From Antrihabitans auranticaus (GTDB lineage: Bacteria; Actinomycetota; Actinomycetes; Mycobacteriales; Mycobacteriaceae), in the NCBI RefSeq assembly GCF_016481275.1, contig NZ_JAEMNW010000003.1, positions 744,001-808,000 of the forward strand: a stretch of 64,000 bases of DNA. Reading direction: 5' to 3'. The notes beneath the pieces were generated by a model. The model saw nothing but the letters and a program-made list of their open reading frames with translations, was not told where the DNA came from and made no database searches. The translations under genes and the position numbers were made by a program. This document shows, piece after piece, positions 25,370 to 32,848 of this stretch (positions are counted from its first letter, which is position 1; each line of letters begins with the position of its first letter).

Positions 25370-26172
25370 GAGTTCAGTGCTCCCGCGAACTGTCCCGGGG
25401 TGCGGCCCGTTCCGGGCGCTCCCGCGAACGATTGAGCGATGGTGAGCCAGTGCTGGGCGTCGGGACCGACGGCCTTCACGGCGAGGTCGTCGAGATGTCG
25501 TCGTTGCGTGACGAGAAGCGCGAAATCGAGCGCCGGACCGGCCACCCGTTGCGTGGCGTCGTCGGGCCCCCAGGTCCACACCGACCCGTCCGGGGCTTCG
25601 AGTTCGACGCGGAACTCCTCGCTCGGCGGTGGCTGCTGGTGGACGCCGTAGGCGAAGTTACGGGCCCGGATGCCGATGTGGGCGACATGCTTGATGCGCG
25701 CGGTCGGCGTGCGGGTCACACCGAGGGTGTCGGCAACGTCCTGGCCGTGTGCCCACGTCTCCATGATTCGGGCGGTGGCCATCGAGCCCGCTGCCATCGG
25801 CGGACCGAACCAGTCGAGTTTGCGGCCCGGTGCGACGGCGCAGAGGGCTTCGAGAATCTGCGCTCGACCCGAGCGCCAGCGTGCGAGAAGAACGTCGGCC
25901 GGAAGGCCGGCGAGCTCTTCTGCGCCCTCGTCGACGAACGTCGTCGGCTTGGTCCACGCCTCCTTGACGACCTCGGCAAACGCGACCGGATCATTGGCCG
26001 ACAGGGTCGCAACCGCGTCCGTCCAGAGCAGGTGCGCGATCTGATGCGCGATCGTCCAACCGTCCGCGGGAGTGAGCGTCGCCCACCGGTCCGCAGGTAG
26101 ATCGGCAACCAGCCGATCGAGGTCATCGCCTTCCGCTGCGAGGTCGTCGAGTATCGGTCCGAGCTCCGCCAC
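25366..26172 (-). CDS. TIGR03084-family protein, first gene of the operon
   Basis: A 268-residue helical-bundle protein of the maleylpyruvate-isomerase/DinB-like superfamily (TIGR03084). Motifs include TPADGWTIAHQIAHLLWTD near residue 40 and RIMETWAHGQDVADTLGV near residue 145, which carry the histidines and acidic residues that coordinate a metal in relatives. The family is common beside acyl-CoA genes in actinobacteria and has no proven reaction. The GTG at 26172 is set by GGGAG 7 bp upstream; an ATG 57 bp further upstream would run into the operator. It heads the operon and overlaps the AtuA-like gene by 4 bp. Confidence 0.8.
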   Translation of the reverse strand: MAELGPILDDLAAEGDDLDRLVADLPADRWATLTPADGWTIAHQIAHLLWTDAVATLSANDPVAFAEVVKEAWTKPTTFVDEGAEELAGLPADVLLARWRSGRAQILEALCAVAPGRKLDWFGPPMAAGSMATARIMETWAHGQDVADTLGVTRTPTARIKHVAHIGIRARNFAYGVHQQPPPSEEFRVELEAPDGSVWTWGPDDATQRVAGPALDFALLVTQRRHLDDLAVKAVGPDAQHWLTIAQSFAGAPGTGRTPGQFAGALNS

Positions 26173-26223
26173 AGTGCTTCTCCCTACGTCGTTGGCGACG
26201 AGTCTCGCACCGGTTCGAGAAAA

Positions 26224-26241
26224 AAGCAATCATGCGTGCTT
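26224..26241. promoter_or_regulatory. Operator at the head of the carboxylase operon
   Basis: AAGCAATCATGCGTGCTT has symmetric positions AAGCA..CATG..TGCTT (14 of 18 bases). It lies 52-69 bp upstream of the first gene and next to an AT-rich TATATATTT stretch, on the minus strand, that could be the -10 box. A TetR dimer there would block initiation. Confidence 0.6.
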
Positions 26242-26261
26242 GTTAAATATATACGAGCCCG

Positions 26262-26320
26262 CCGAGTGTGCATCTGCTGTCGCATCGCCCGAGTGGAGGC
26301 GGCGAAAGGTGCACACTCGG
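26262..26320. terminator. Hairpin between the SDR gene and the carboxylase promoter
   Basis: CCGAGTGTGCATCT at 26262-26275 pairs with AGGTGCACACTCGG at 26307-26320 (13 of 14 positions, the remaining one a G-U pair on one strand), with about 31 bp between. It follows the SDR stop and separates that transcript from the operon promoter, so a terminator or insulator is likely. Confidence 0.5.
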
Positions 26321-26338
26321 GGGGTCGAAAGGCCCGAG

Positions 26339-27076
26339 TCAGGTCTTGGTGGGTATCTGAGTGACGGTCCCGCCGTCCATCACGAACTCGGACCCCGTCG
26401 CAAACGACGACTCGTCGCTGGCCAGGAAAAGGACGAACGACGCAACCTCGTCGGGCAGGCCGGGTCGTCCCAGCGGTATGGGAATCAGGTCGGCAGGCAT
26501 CGCGTCGGTGGCGGGCGTGCTGATCCGGCCCGGGTGCAACGAGTTGACCCGAATCCCGTGTGGCGCGAGCTCCAACGCGACGGATTTCGTCAATCCACGA
26601 AGCCCCCACTTCGAGGCCACGTAGCCGTGCGCCCACGGCGTTCCGCGCAGTCCCTCGATGGACGACGTGTTGATGATCGAGCCACCGCCGGCGGCGATCA
26701 TGGCGTCTGCGGCCGCGCGCATGCCGAGGAACGCGCCCGTGAGGTTGACGTCGAGCATCTGTTGCCACTGTTCGGTCTTATAGCGCTGCAGTTGACCGCC
26801 GTTGAAGATGCCGGCGTTGTTGAAAAGCACGTCGAGTTTGCCGAACTCGGCAACCGTGAACTCGACCGCACTGCGCCAGTCCGCGTCGCTCGTCACGTCG
26901 AGGTGCACGTATCGCGCCGCATCGCCGAGTTCGTCGGCGAGCGCGCTCCCCTCGTCGTCGAGCAGATCGCCGATGACGACCTTCGCACCTTCGGCAACCA
27001 GCATGCGCGCACTGGCGCCACCGATATTGCGTGCGCCCCCGCTGATCAGGGCGACCTTTCCAGCAACGCGTCCCAT
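26339..27076 (-). CDS. Short-chain dehydrogenase/reductase (steroid-type SDR)
   Basis: A 245-residue classical SDR. It has the cofactor motif SGGARNIGGASAR near residue 13, the NNAG motif in VLFNNAGIFNGG, the catalytic INTSSIEG...YVASKWG (Ser, Tyr, Lys) and HPGRISTPATD. DLLDDEG after strand two suggests NAD(H) preference. Such proteins often act on 3- or 17-hydroxy groups of steroids. It diverges from a DapB-like reductase and a perfect KstR-type site lies 32 bp upstream, which supports a sterol or cholesterol-ring role. The ATG at 27076 gives the standard N-terminus. Confidence 0.87.
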   Translation of the reverse strand: MGRVAGKVALISGGARNIGGASARMLVAEGAKVVIGDLLDDEGSALADELGDAARYVHLDVTSDADWRSAVEFTVAEFGKLDVLFNNAGIFNGGQLQRYKTEQWQQMLDVNLTGAFLGMRAAADAMIAAGGGSIINTSSIEGLRGTPWAHGYVASKWGLRGLTKSVALELAPHGIRVNSLHPGRISTPATDAMPADLIPIPLGRPGLPDEVASFVLFLASDESSFATGSEFVMDGGTVTQIPTKT

Positions 27077-27107
27077 GCCGGACAAGTTAACATCGATTTC
27101 GAGAAAG

Positions 27108-27121
27108 TAGAACACGTTACA
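27108..27121. promoter_or_regulatory. KstR-type operator between SDR and DapB-like genes
   Basis: TAGAACACGTTACA fits the published KstR palindrome TnnAACnnGTTnnA at all eight defined positions. It sits centrally in the 71-bp divergent gap, 31 bp from one start and 26 bp from the other. KstR represses cholesterol and sterol catabolism genes in mycobacteria and rhodococci. Confidence 0.7.
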
Positions 27122-27147
27122 AATTCCGCAGACTTGAAGGATTTCTC

Positions 27148-28239
27148 ATGACGATTCGTGTCGCCCAGGTCGCGACCGGCAATGCCGGCAGATTGACCCT
27201 GCGTCAGCTCATCGACGACGACCGGTTCGAGCTGGTTGCGGTCAGCGTCTCGAACGCGGAAAAGGTCGGCAGGGATGCCGGCGAATTGGCGGGGTTGGAC
27301 GTGCACACGGGAATCGCGGCGGTCGGTGACCTCGACCAACTCATCGCCGCACAGCCGGAATGTGTCGTCTACTGCGCGATGGGCGACACCAGGCCGGTCG
27401 AGGCGACCAAGGATGTGCGCAAGATCCTCGAGGCCGGCATCGACGTGGTCGGCTCCGCGCCGGGCACCCTGCAGTTTCCCTGGGGCACGATGCCCGAGAA
27501 GGTCATTGCGAAGGTCGAGGCCGCTGCCCAGGCCGGCGGGTCCACGATCTTTATCACGGGCGTCGATCCGGGCTTCGCGAGCGACCTGATTCCGCTCGCG
27601 CTCGCCAGCACGTGCCAGCGGATCGAGCAGATCAAGTGTTACGAGATCGCCGACTACGCGACCTATGACGGCGCCGAAGTGATGTTCGATCTGATGGGCT
27701 TCGGTAAGCCGATCACCGACACTCCGCTGCTGTTCCTGCCCGGAGTTCTGGGCTTCGCCTGGGGCACTGCGATCCGGATGATCGCAGCGGGTCTGGGGGT
27801 CGAGGTCGACGAACTTGTCGAGCACTGGGAAGCCGAACCCGCGCCGGAGTCCTACGACATCGGTGCCGGACGGATCGAGAAGGGCACTATCGCGGCGTTG
27901 AAATTCTCCATATCCGGCATGGTTGCCGGCCACCCCGCGATCGTCGTCGAACATGTCACCCGAACCCGCGACGACCTTCGTCCGGACTGGGCACGGCCGG
28001 CCGCGGGTGGCGGGTCCTACCGGGTGGAGATCACCGGCGAACCCAACTTTCTCGTCGATATCGTCCCGAGCAGTGCGCACGGCGACCACAACCACGCGTC
28101 GATCGTCGCAGCGTGCGGCCGGATCGTGAACGCTATCCCCGACGTCCGGGCAGCAAAACCGGGTATCCGGACCACTCTGGATCTGCCGTTGCCGACCGGT
28201 CACGGGCTACGCCCCTGTGCGCGGTTGAGGAATCCGTAG
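27148..28239 (+). CDS. DapB-fold NAD(P)-dependent reductase-like protein
   Basis: A 363-residue protein with an N-terminal Rossmann fold (VAQVATGNAGRLTLRQLIDDDRFELVAVSVSN) and the DapB/ornithine-pathway dehydrogenase-like C-terminal domain (FITGVDPGFASDLIPLALASTC). These are annotated as dihydrodipicolinate reductase-like, but true DapB is about 250 residues and its catalytic motif is absent here. A role in lysine synthesis is unlikely. The shared KstR-type site with the SDR suggests lipid or steroid metabolism. The ATG is preceded by GAAGGA 8 bp upstream. Substrate unknown. Confidence 0.8.
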   Translation: MTIRVAQVATGNAGRLTLRQLIDDDRFELVAVSVSNAEKVGRDAGELAGLDVHTGIAAVGDLDQLIAAQPECVVYCAMGDTRPVEATKDVRKILEAGIDVVGSAPGTLQFPWGTMPEKVIAKVEAAAQAGGSTIFITGVDPGFASDLIPLALASTCQRIEQIKCYEIADYATYDGAEVMFDLMGFGKPITDTPLLFLPGVLGFAWGTAIRMIAAGLGVEVDELVEHWEAEPAPESYDIGAGRIEKGTIAALKFSISGMVAGHPAIVVEHVTRTRDDLRPDWARPAAGGGSYRVEITGEPNFLVDIVPSSAHGDHNHASIVAACGRIVNAIPDVRAAKPGIRTTLDLPLPTGHGLRPCARLRNP

Positions 28240-28263
28240 ACTCGCCAACCGCGCGCCGGGTAG

Positions 28264-28803
28264 TTACGCCCTTTCCGGTATCGCGCACGCCATCCCATCG
28301 GCCATGCCGGTGGGCCGAACGCCGAGCGCTTGATTGAGCCGTGCACGCTGGTTCTCCCAGGCGACTGTTGCCGCAAGCTCGGCGAGCTGGCCGCGCGTCA
28401 TGTGCGCAAGCAAATCCGTTCGCAGACCCTCGAGGTCGACCGCTGGGGTGGCAGTCATAGCTTCGGCGAAACCGATGACCAGTTTCTCTAGATCCGAGTA
28501 CGCATCACTCGTCATGTACTTGGGCAGGTCGACGATCTGTTGTTCGGTTACCCCGCTGGACTTCGCGAGCGCGGACCCGATATCGAGGCAGAACTCGCAG
28601 TTCACCAGACCAGCGGTCTTGAGCTCAGCTAGTTCCTTGAGCTTCGGGTCGAGACGATTGCTGAAGAGCAGTGCTGTCTCGTAGAACATCGTGGCGAGGA
28701 GCACGAACGGCCGACGGACCAGCCAGCCCATCAGATCTGTCCGGTTCCTGTTCGCGCTGCCGAGAACGCGGAGGTAGCTCCACATGCGCTTGATGGCTCT
28801 CAT
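28264..28803 (-). CDS. Carboxymuconolactone decarboxylase/AhpD-like protein
   Basis: A 179-residue helical protein of the AhpD/CMD superfamily. It carries ELAELKTAGLVNCEFCLDIGSALAKSSG, with a CxxC pair (CEFC) of the kind that makes AhpD-like proteins thiol-disulfide active; the usual His after CxxC is an Asp here. It is the last gene of a sigma-factor operon, overlapping the membrane-protein stop by 4 bp (ATGA). It probably serves an oxidative-stress output of the sigma factor. True carboxymuconolactone decarboxylase activity is unlikely because no catechol genes are near. Confidence 0.83.
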   Translation of the reverse strand: MRAIKRMWSYLRVLGSANRNRTDLMGWLVRRPFVLLATMFYETALLFSNRLDPKLKELAELKTAGLVNCEFCLDIGSALAKSSGVTEQQIVDLPKYMTSDAYSDLEKLVIGFAEAMTATPAVDLEGLRTDLLAHMTRGQLAELAATVAWENQRARLNQALGVRPTGMADGMACAIPERA

Positions 28804-29240
28804 TCGGTTTCCCCTTCGGTTGTGACGCGTGCGTTGACGAATACGATGGCGAGCGGCACCAGCACTGCAGCCAGTAGTACAAAGAAATTGACCCAGTTGA
28901 CGGTGTCGCTGAGGGACTCCGCGGGATGGCCCGCGTGGAAGACGAAGTGCGGAATCGCGAACGCGAGCAGTCCCGCGGCGGCGATTGCCACGATCAGGCG
29001 CTCACCCCACAACGCGGCGAGGAGCGCGATCACGCCTGTCGCCAGGAAACCTGATCCCGCGTCGCTGGCCAGGTGCTCGTTGAACGGTGGTTCTGCCGCG
29101 ACGAGCATCGGACCGAATCCAGGGAAGGAGCGGTACCAGTGCTCCGGATTCACGACTGCCCAGGTTCCCGTGACCAGTTGGGGGACGGCCAATCCCGCAA
29201 GGACCCAGCGCGACCACTCGGGTGCCGACGACGTCTTCAT
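28800..29240 (-). CDS. Four-helix integral membrane protein of the sigma operon
   Basis: A 146-residue protein with four predicted membrane segments (VLAGLAVPQLVTGTWAVV, FLATGVIALLAAL, LIVAIAAAGLLAFAIPHFVF, WVNFFVLLAAVLVPLAIVFV) and a periplasmic-like stretch with NPEHWYRSFPGFGP. It looks like a DoxX-type small membrane protein. It begins 2 bp after the anti-sigma stop, so coupling is strong. Function is unknown, but placement between anti-sigma factor and AhpD-like protein suggests a redox or envelope-stress role. Confidence 0.75.
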   Translation of the reverse strand: MKTSSAPEWSRWVLAGLAVPQLVTGTWAVVNPEHWYRSFPGFGPMLVAAEPPFNEHLASDAGSGFLATGVIALLAALWGERLIVAIAAAGLLAFAIPHFVFHAGHPAESLSDTVNWVNFFVLLAAVLVPLAIVFVNARVTTEGETE

Positions 29241-29242
29241 GC

Positions 29243-29830
29243 CTACTCTTCCCGGCGGTCGCGCCTCCCGTAACGCCATGCGAGCCACCATGTGACCAAG
29301 AGCGCAATTGCGAACGCACCCTCCGCAAGATGCAGCACCGCGCCGAGCGCGAACTCGGTGACCTCGTGTGCGCCGTTGGCCGCGAGCAGGATGCCGAACG
29401 GTGCGCCGATTGCGACTGCGACCGGCAACCAGCGTGCTCGGTACGCACCTGCCAGGACGGCAAGTCCAGCGGCGACGAATGCGATTCCGCCTTCGAAGAC
29501 CACGTGCGGGTTGTAGGGCTCGCCCAGTTGCGACGCCAGCCACTCGCCCATGAAGACGTTGCTGAGCCCGTGCCAGAAGAGCAGCAGTCCCAGCGCCGCA
29601 GCTGCCATCTGGACCGGCAGCCAACGTCGCCGGCGAGCGGCGCTGACCTGGTCGGCGACCTTGCGGAACGTCGATTCCGGCGGCGAGACGCGCATCGCGG
29701 TCGCGAGCCACAGCACGGTCGGATCGGTCCCCGGCTCAGCGTGGCCGTGCAGTGCGGCGGTGATTTCCGCGTCCAGCAGTTCAGCGGCTCGGGCGTCTTC
29801 GGGATCGAGTCGGTCGAGGTCGTCAGTCAT
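29243..29830 (-). CDS. Putative membrane anti-sigma factor
   Basis: A 195-residue protein. The cytoplasmic first 70 residues are helical and charged (DDLDRLDPEDARAAELLDAEITAALHG... STFRKVADQVSAARRRRW), followed by four to five membrane segments. It overlaps the end of the ECF sigma gene by 8 bp, the normal arrangement for a cognate anti-sigma factor. No zinc-finger HxxxCxxC motif is present, so it would not be a redox-sensing ZAS protein. The assignment rests on gene order and topology. Confidence 0.7.
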   Translation of the reverse strand: MTDDLDRLDPEDARAAELLDAEITAALHGHAEPGTDPTVLWLATAMRVSPPESTFRKVADQVSAARRRRWLPVQMAAAALGLLLFWHGLSNVFMGEWLASQLGEPYNPHVVFEGGIAFVAAGLAVLAGAYRARWLPVAVAIGAPFGILLAANGAHEVTEFALGAVLHLAEGAFAIALLVTWWLAWRYGRRDRREE

Positions 29831-30317
29831 GTGCCGTCACCTCCCGCAACTTTCCGACGGCTCGGTACACGAGCATCCGGGCTGCCGTCGCCGAGATCCC
29901 CATCGCCGAACCGATTTGTTCCGACGAAAGCTCCGCGCCGAATCGAAGGGCGACAGCCTCGCGCTCGCGCGGTGACAACAGACCGAGATTTCGCCGCAGG
30001 ACGTCGGTGCCGTCGAGGCGAAGCGCCCAGCTTTCGGGGTCGCCCTCCGGGTCGATGCCTTCGACGACCGCGTCCTCGACGGGGACCTCGCGGCCGCGCT
30101 TTCGCCACCAGTCGGCGAGTTCGTGACGTGCGATCCCGACCAGCCAGCCGCCGATCGTCCCGCGACCGGCATCGAACCGGTCCCAGGAACGGATCGCCTC
30201 TGCGAACACCTCGCTGGTCACATCCTCCGCGTCGGTGTCGGAAGGCAGCCGCGTACGCACGTAACGCCAGATGGGCGCCACATGTTCGCGGTAGACCTCG
30301 CCGAAGCCCTCTGCCAT
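29823..30317 (-). CDS. ECF (extracytoplasmic-function) RNA polymerase sigma factor
   Basis: A 164-residue sigma-70-family protein with region 2 (FGEVYREHVAPIWRYVRTRLPSDTDAEDVTSEVFAEAIRSWDRF), including the DAEDVTSEVF -10-recognition helix, and region 4 (LSPREREAVALRFGAELSSEQIGSAMGISATAARMLVYRAVGKLREV), the -35-binding HTH. There is no region 3, as usual for ECF factors. The ATG at 30317 yields the standard N-terminus; a longer open frame overlaps the divergent gene's promoter. It heads a four-gene operon with anti-sigma, membrane and AhpD-like genes, probably autoregulated. Confidence 0.9.
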   Translation of the reverse strand: MAEGFGEVYREHVAPIWRYVRTRLPSDTDAEDVTSEVFAEAIRSWDRFDAGRGTIGGWLVGIARHELADWWRKRGREVPVEDAVVEGIDPEGDPESWALRLDGTDVLRRNLGLLSPREREAVALRFGAELSSEQIGSAMGISATAARMLVYRAVGKLREVTAHD

Positions 30318-30387
30318 GTCCCCCCTTCTTCCCCGCCGGACAGTCTGCCGTAACGCTAGATCAGCAAAAGAGTGGTTCAGTGGAGTC

Positions 30388-31122
30388 ATGGAGCCGACGT
30401 ATCTTCGGGAGCGCCTTGCAGAAGAATTCGCGTTGCTTGCCGCAGCGGCACGGGAAGCCTCGCCGACCGCACCGGTGCCGGACTGCCCTGGCTGGACCGC
30501 CGCGGACCTTATCACTCACGTCACACACGTCTACCTGCACAAGACGGAGTCGATGCGGCGCGGGAAGTCGCCGGAGCCCTGGCCGCCCGACCTCAGTGGT
30601 GAAGAACCGCTCGCTGCGCTGGACCGCGCGTACGCGCAACTCGCGCAGGAGCTGGCGACCAGACCGCCCGAAGAACCTTCCCCGACCTGGTACGAACCCG
30701 ATCAGAGCGTGGGCTTCTGGATCAGGCGGATGGTCCACGAGACGATCGTCCACAGAATCGATGCGGAACGGTCGGCGGGTTCGACTGTCAGTCCGGTCGC
30801 TGCCGACCTCGCTGCGGACAACGTCGACGAAGCGCTGACGACGATGCTGGTTTATGGATACGACGGGTGGCCCGAAGATTTCGCCGCGGTCGGACACCTC
30901 GCAGAGCCGGTGACGATCGTCGTCGGCGATTCGTCGTTCACTGTTCGGCAGACGCCGGAGGGAGTAATCGTCGACGACGGCCGCGATGCCGGGGCGACCG
31001 TGTCGGGCGAGCCGGTCGACGTGGTCAGTTGGTTGTGGGGTCGTGGTGGCGCCGCGTCAGTGCGCGGAAATGCCCAGCACGCAGCACAGCTCCGAAAGTT
31101 CCTGCAGGTCGCGACGCAGTAG
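30388..31122 (+). CDS. Mycothiol-dependent maleylpyruvate-isomerase-family protein
   Basis: A 244-residue protein with the two-domain MDMPI fold. The N-terminal DinB-like bundle has VPDCPGWTAADLITHVTHVYLHKT near residue 35 and MVHETIVHRIDAERS near residue 125, whose His and Glu bind the divalent metal in relatives. The C-terminal part is the small SCP2-like MDMPI-C domain. Enzymes of this group use mycothiol, typical of Actinomycetota. Substrate is unknown; no gentisate genes are near. The ATG at 30388 follows GGAGTC and starts the family N-terminus. It diverges from the sigma operon. Confidence 0.8.
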   Translation: MEPTYLRERLAEEFALLAAAAREASPTAPVPDCPGWTAADLITHVTHVYLHKTESMRRGKSPEPWPPDLSGEEPLAALDRAYAQLAQELATRPPEEPSPTWYEPDQSVGFWIRRMVHETIVHRIDAERSAGSTVSPVAADLAADNVDEALTTMLVYGYDGWPEDFAAVGHLAEPVTIVVGDSSFTVRQTPEGVIVDDGRDAGATVSGEPVDVVSWLWGRGGAASVRGNAQHAAQLRKFLQVATQ

Positions 31123-31171
31123 GTGCGATCATGAGAGGTATGGACGCCCCCGCGCTTCGCCTGTGTTCAGC

Positions 31172-31193
31172 GTCTCACGCGTGAACGTGTGAC
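31172..31193. promoter_or_regulatory. Hairpin in the leader before the transglutaminase-like gene
   Basis: GTCTCACG and CGTGTGAC form an 8-bp inverted repeat with one mismatch. It may end the preceding transcript or lie in the 5' leader of the downstream gene. The whole 171-bp gap (31123-31293) also has small stems at CTCTTTCAAGAG and shows no gene. Confidence 0.3.
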
Positions 31194-31293
31194 GTGCTGC
31201 CCAGATTGGGTACAGCATCTCTGTAGGAGATCTCTTCCTCCACCGACGGCGGTCGACGCTCATCTAAAACTCTTTCAAGAGAAGGAAACCCTT

Positions 31294-32112
31294 GTGCCCG
31301 AAGTAGGTCTCAAACGCGACGTATCAGCAGTACTTGACGTAGACATCACCGATCCCACGACGATCGAGTTGCAGATCGCGATCGCGCCCCACCCGGGAAC
31401 GAGCTTCACCGAGTCGCTGACGATCGAACTCGACGGCAAGCCGGTGGAGTTCACCGAGGTGAGCGGCTCGCACGGCAACCGGATCCACGTCTTCGAGGGC
31501 GCCGTGGGCAACCTGCAGGTCAACTATTCGGCGACGGTCCTCGGAAACACGGGTCCCGCGCCGTACGACCTGCACGATCGCTCCGTCTACCTGCGCCCGA
31601 GCCGGTACGCCGAGGCGGACAAGTTCTACGGTTTCGCCGCAACCGAATTCGGCGCATACGCCGATTCGGAGGTGCTGCTGGAGAAGATCGCCGCCTGGGT
31701 CGGATCTCGTCTGCAGTACGTGCCGGGCAGCAGCGACCCGATCGACGGTGCCGTCGATACGCTCCTCGCGGGTCGGGGCGTGTGCCGGGACTACGCACAT
31801 CTCGTGGTGGCGATGCTCCGAGCGGTCACGGTGCCTGCCCGCCTGGTGGCCGTCTACGCGCCGGGGTGCGATCCGATGGACTTCCACGCGGTTGCCGAGG
31901 CGTACGTCGGCGGCCAGTGGCGCGTCGTCGATGCAACTCTGCTGGCGCCGCGATCCACCCTCGTCCGCATTGCGACGGGTCGTGACGCTGCCGACACGGC
32001 ATTCCTCACCAACCACAAAGGTGCAATCACCCTGAACAGCTCGGTTGTCACAGCAGTCGTCGACGGCGAGCTGCCGATCGACGACATCGGCGAGCTGGTC
32101 TCGATCACCTAA
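31294..32112 (+). CDS. Transglutaminase-like cysteine protease-fold protein
   Basis: A 272-residue protein. The first 110 residues form a beta-sandwich with DIELQ and SVYLRPSRYAEADKFYG strands typical of the transglutaminase-like N-terminal region. The core has GRGVCRDYAHLVVAMLRAVTVPARLVAVYAPG and DFHAVAEAYVGGQWRVVDAT, giving the Cys-His-Asp triad. Bacterial members are protease- or amidase-like, often cytosolic, of unknown substrate. GTG at 31294 is selected because GAAGGA lies 8 bp upstream. It overlaps the stop of a convergent mini-gene by 4 bp. Confidence 0.82.
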   Translation: MPEVGLKRDVSAVLDVDITDPTTIELQIAIAPHPGTSFTESLTIELDGKPVEFTEVSGSHGNRIHVFEGAVGNLQVNYSATVLGNTGPAPYDLHDRSVYLRPSRYAEADKFYGFAATEFGAYADSEVLLEKIAAWVGSRLQYVPGSSDPIDGAVDTLLAGRGVCRDYAHLVVAMLRAVTVPARLVAVYAPGCDPMDFHAVAEAYVGGQWRVVDATLLAPRSTLVRIATGRDAADTAFLTNHKGAITLNSSVVTAVVDGELPIDDIGELVSIT

Positions 32113-32321
32113 TCCGCCGCCAAGGCGAGCCCACGCTCGTCGAGCTCCTCGGTGAGAATCCGGATTGCCTTCGGACCTACGCCGTGAATCTTCAACAGCT
32201 GCTTGGCAGTTACGTGCGGCAACTGGTCGTAGCGGGTGTATCCCGCTTCGGCCAGCACGCGGCGGGCGGTCTTGCCGAGTCGCTGTGGATACTCGGTCGG
32301 TACTGCGGCGTCCTCAGGCAT
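32109..32321 (-). CDS. Small helix-hairpin-helix protein
   Basis: A 70-residue protein with a single HhH-type motif: PHVTAKQLLKIHGVGPKAIRILTEELDERGL, as in the RNA polymerase alpha C-terminal domain and NucS-like mini-domains, preceded by a short helix. Such motifs bind DNA backbones without sequence specificity. Nothing shows a catalytic function. Its stop overlaps the convergent transglutaminase-like stop by 4 bp. Small HhH proteins of this kind recur in Nocardiaceae. The role is unknown. Confidence 0.65.
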   Translation of the reverse strand: MPEDAAVPTEYPQRLGKTARRVLAEAGYTRYDQLPHVTAKQLLKIHGVGPKAIRILTEELDERGLALAAD

Positions 32322-32380
32322 CGCCCCTCCGTTTCGCGCGGTGGCTACCCGACAAGTGTGACCTAGTACCGTCGGGTGAC

Positions 32381-32839
32381 ATGCGCGACTCCGTAACCGT
32401 CAACATGTCCGCCACGCCCGATCAGGTGTGGGATCTGGTCAGCGATGTCACCCGAATCGGCGAGTTCAGTCCCGAAACGTTCGAGGCCGAGTGGCGCGGC
32501 AAGGCAACCGGGCCGGCTCTGGGGGCGAAGTTCCGCGGACACGTCAAACGCAACCAGGTCGGACCGATCTATTGGACGACCTGCAAGGTCGTTGCCTGTG
32601 AGCCGGGCCGCGAGTTCGCGTTCGTAGTGCTCGGCCCGGGCGGCATCACTGTCAACAAATGGGGCTACAGGCTGGAGGAACGCAACGGTGGCACGGACGT
32701 CACCGAATTCTTCGAGCTGGCGGGCGTGTTGCCGCTGCGGCTCTATTGGGCCGTGCTCGGTTGGGCGCGCGGCAAGCGCAATCACGACGACATGCTGACC
32801 ACGTTGAACCGGATCAAGAAGGTCGTCGAAGCGGGCTGA
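32381..32839 (+). CDS. SRPBCC-family lipid/ligand-binding protein
   Basis: A 152-residue helix-grip protein opening with MRDSVTVNMSATPDQVWDLVSDVTRIGEFSPETFEAEW, the family hallmark, followed by strands carrying PIYWTTCKVVACEPGREFAFVV and the C-terminal amphipathic helix NHDDMLTTLNRIKKVVEAG. Family members bind hydrophobic ligands or act as cyclases/aromatases and polyketide partners; nothing here points to one ligand. The ATG at 32381 gives the standard start; the frame extending back to 32165 overlaps the mini-HhH gene. Confidence 0.8.
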   Translation: MRDSVTVNMSATPDQVWDLVSDVTRIGEFSPETFEAEWRGKATGPALGAKFRGHVKRNQVGPIYWTTCKVVACEPGREFAFVVLGPGGITVNKWGYRLEERNGGTDVTEFFELAGVLPLRLYWAVLGWARGKRNHDDMLTTLNRIKKVVEAG

Positions 32840-32848
32840 TTCACTCGG

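Noticed and set aside
29222-30838. A 538-residue plus-strand frame across the sigma operon
   Set aside because: It is opposite to four coupled genes with clear families and contains only low-complexity Arg/Pro sequence.
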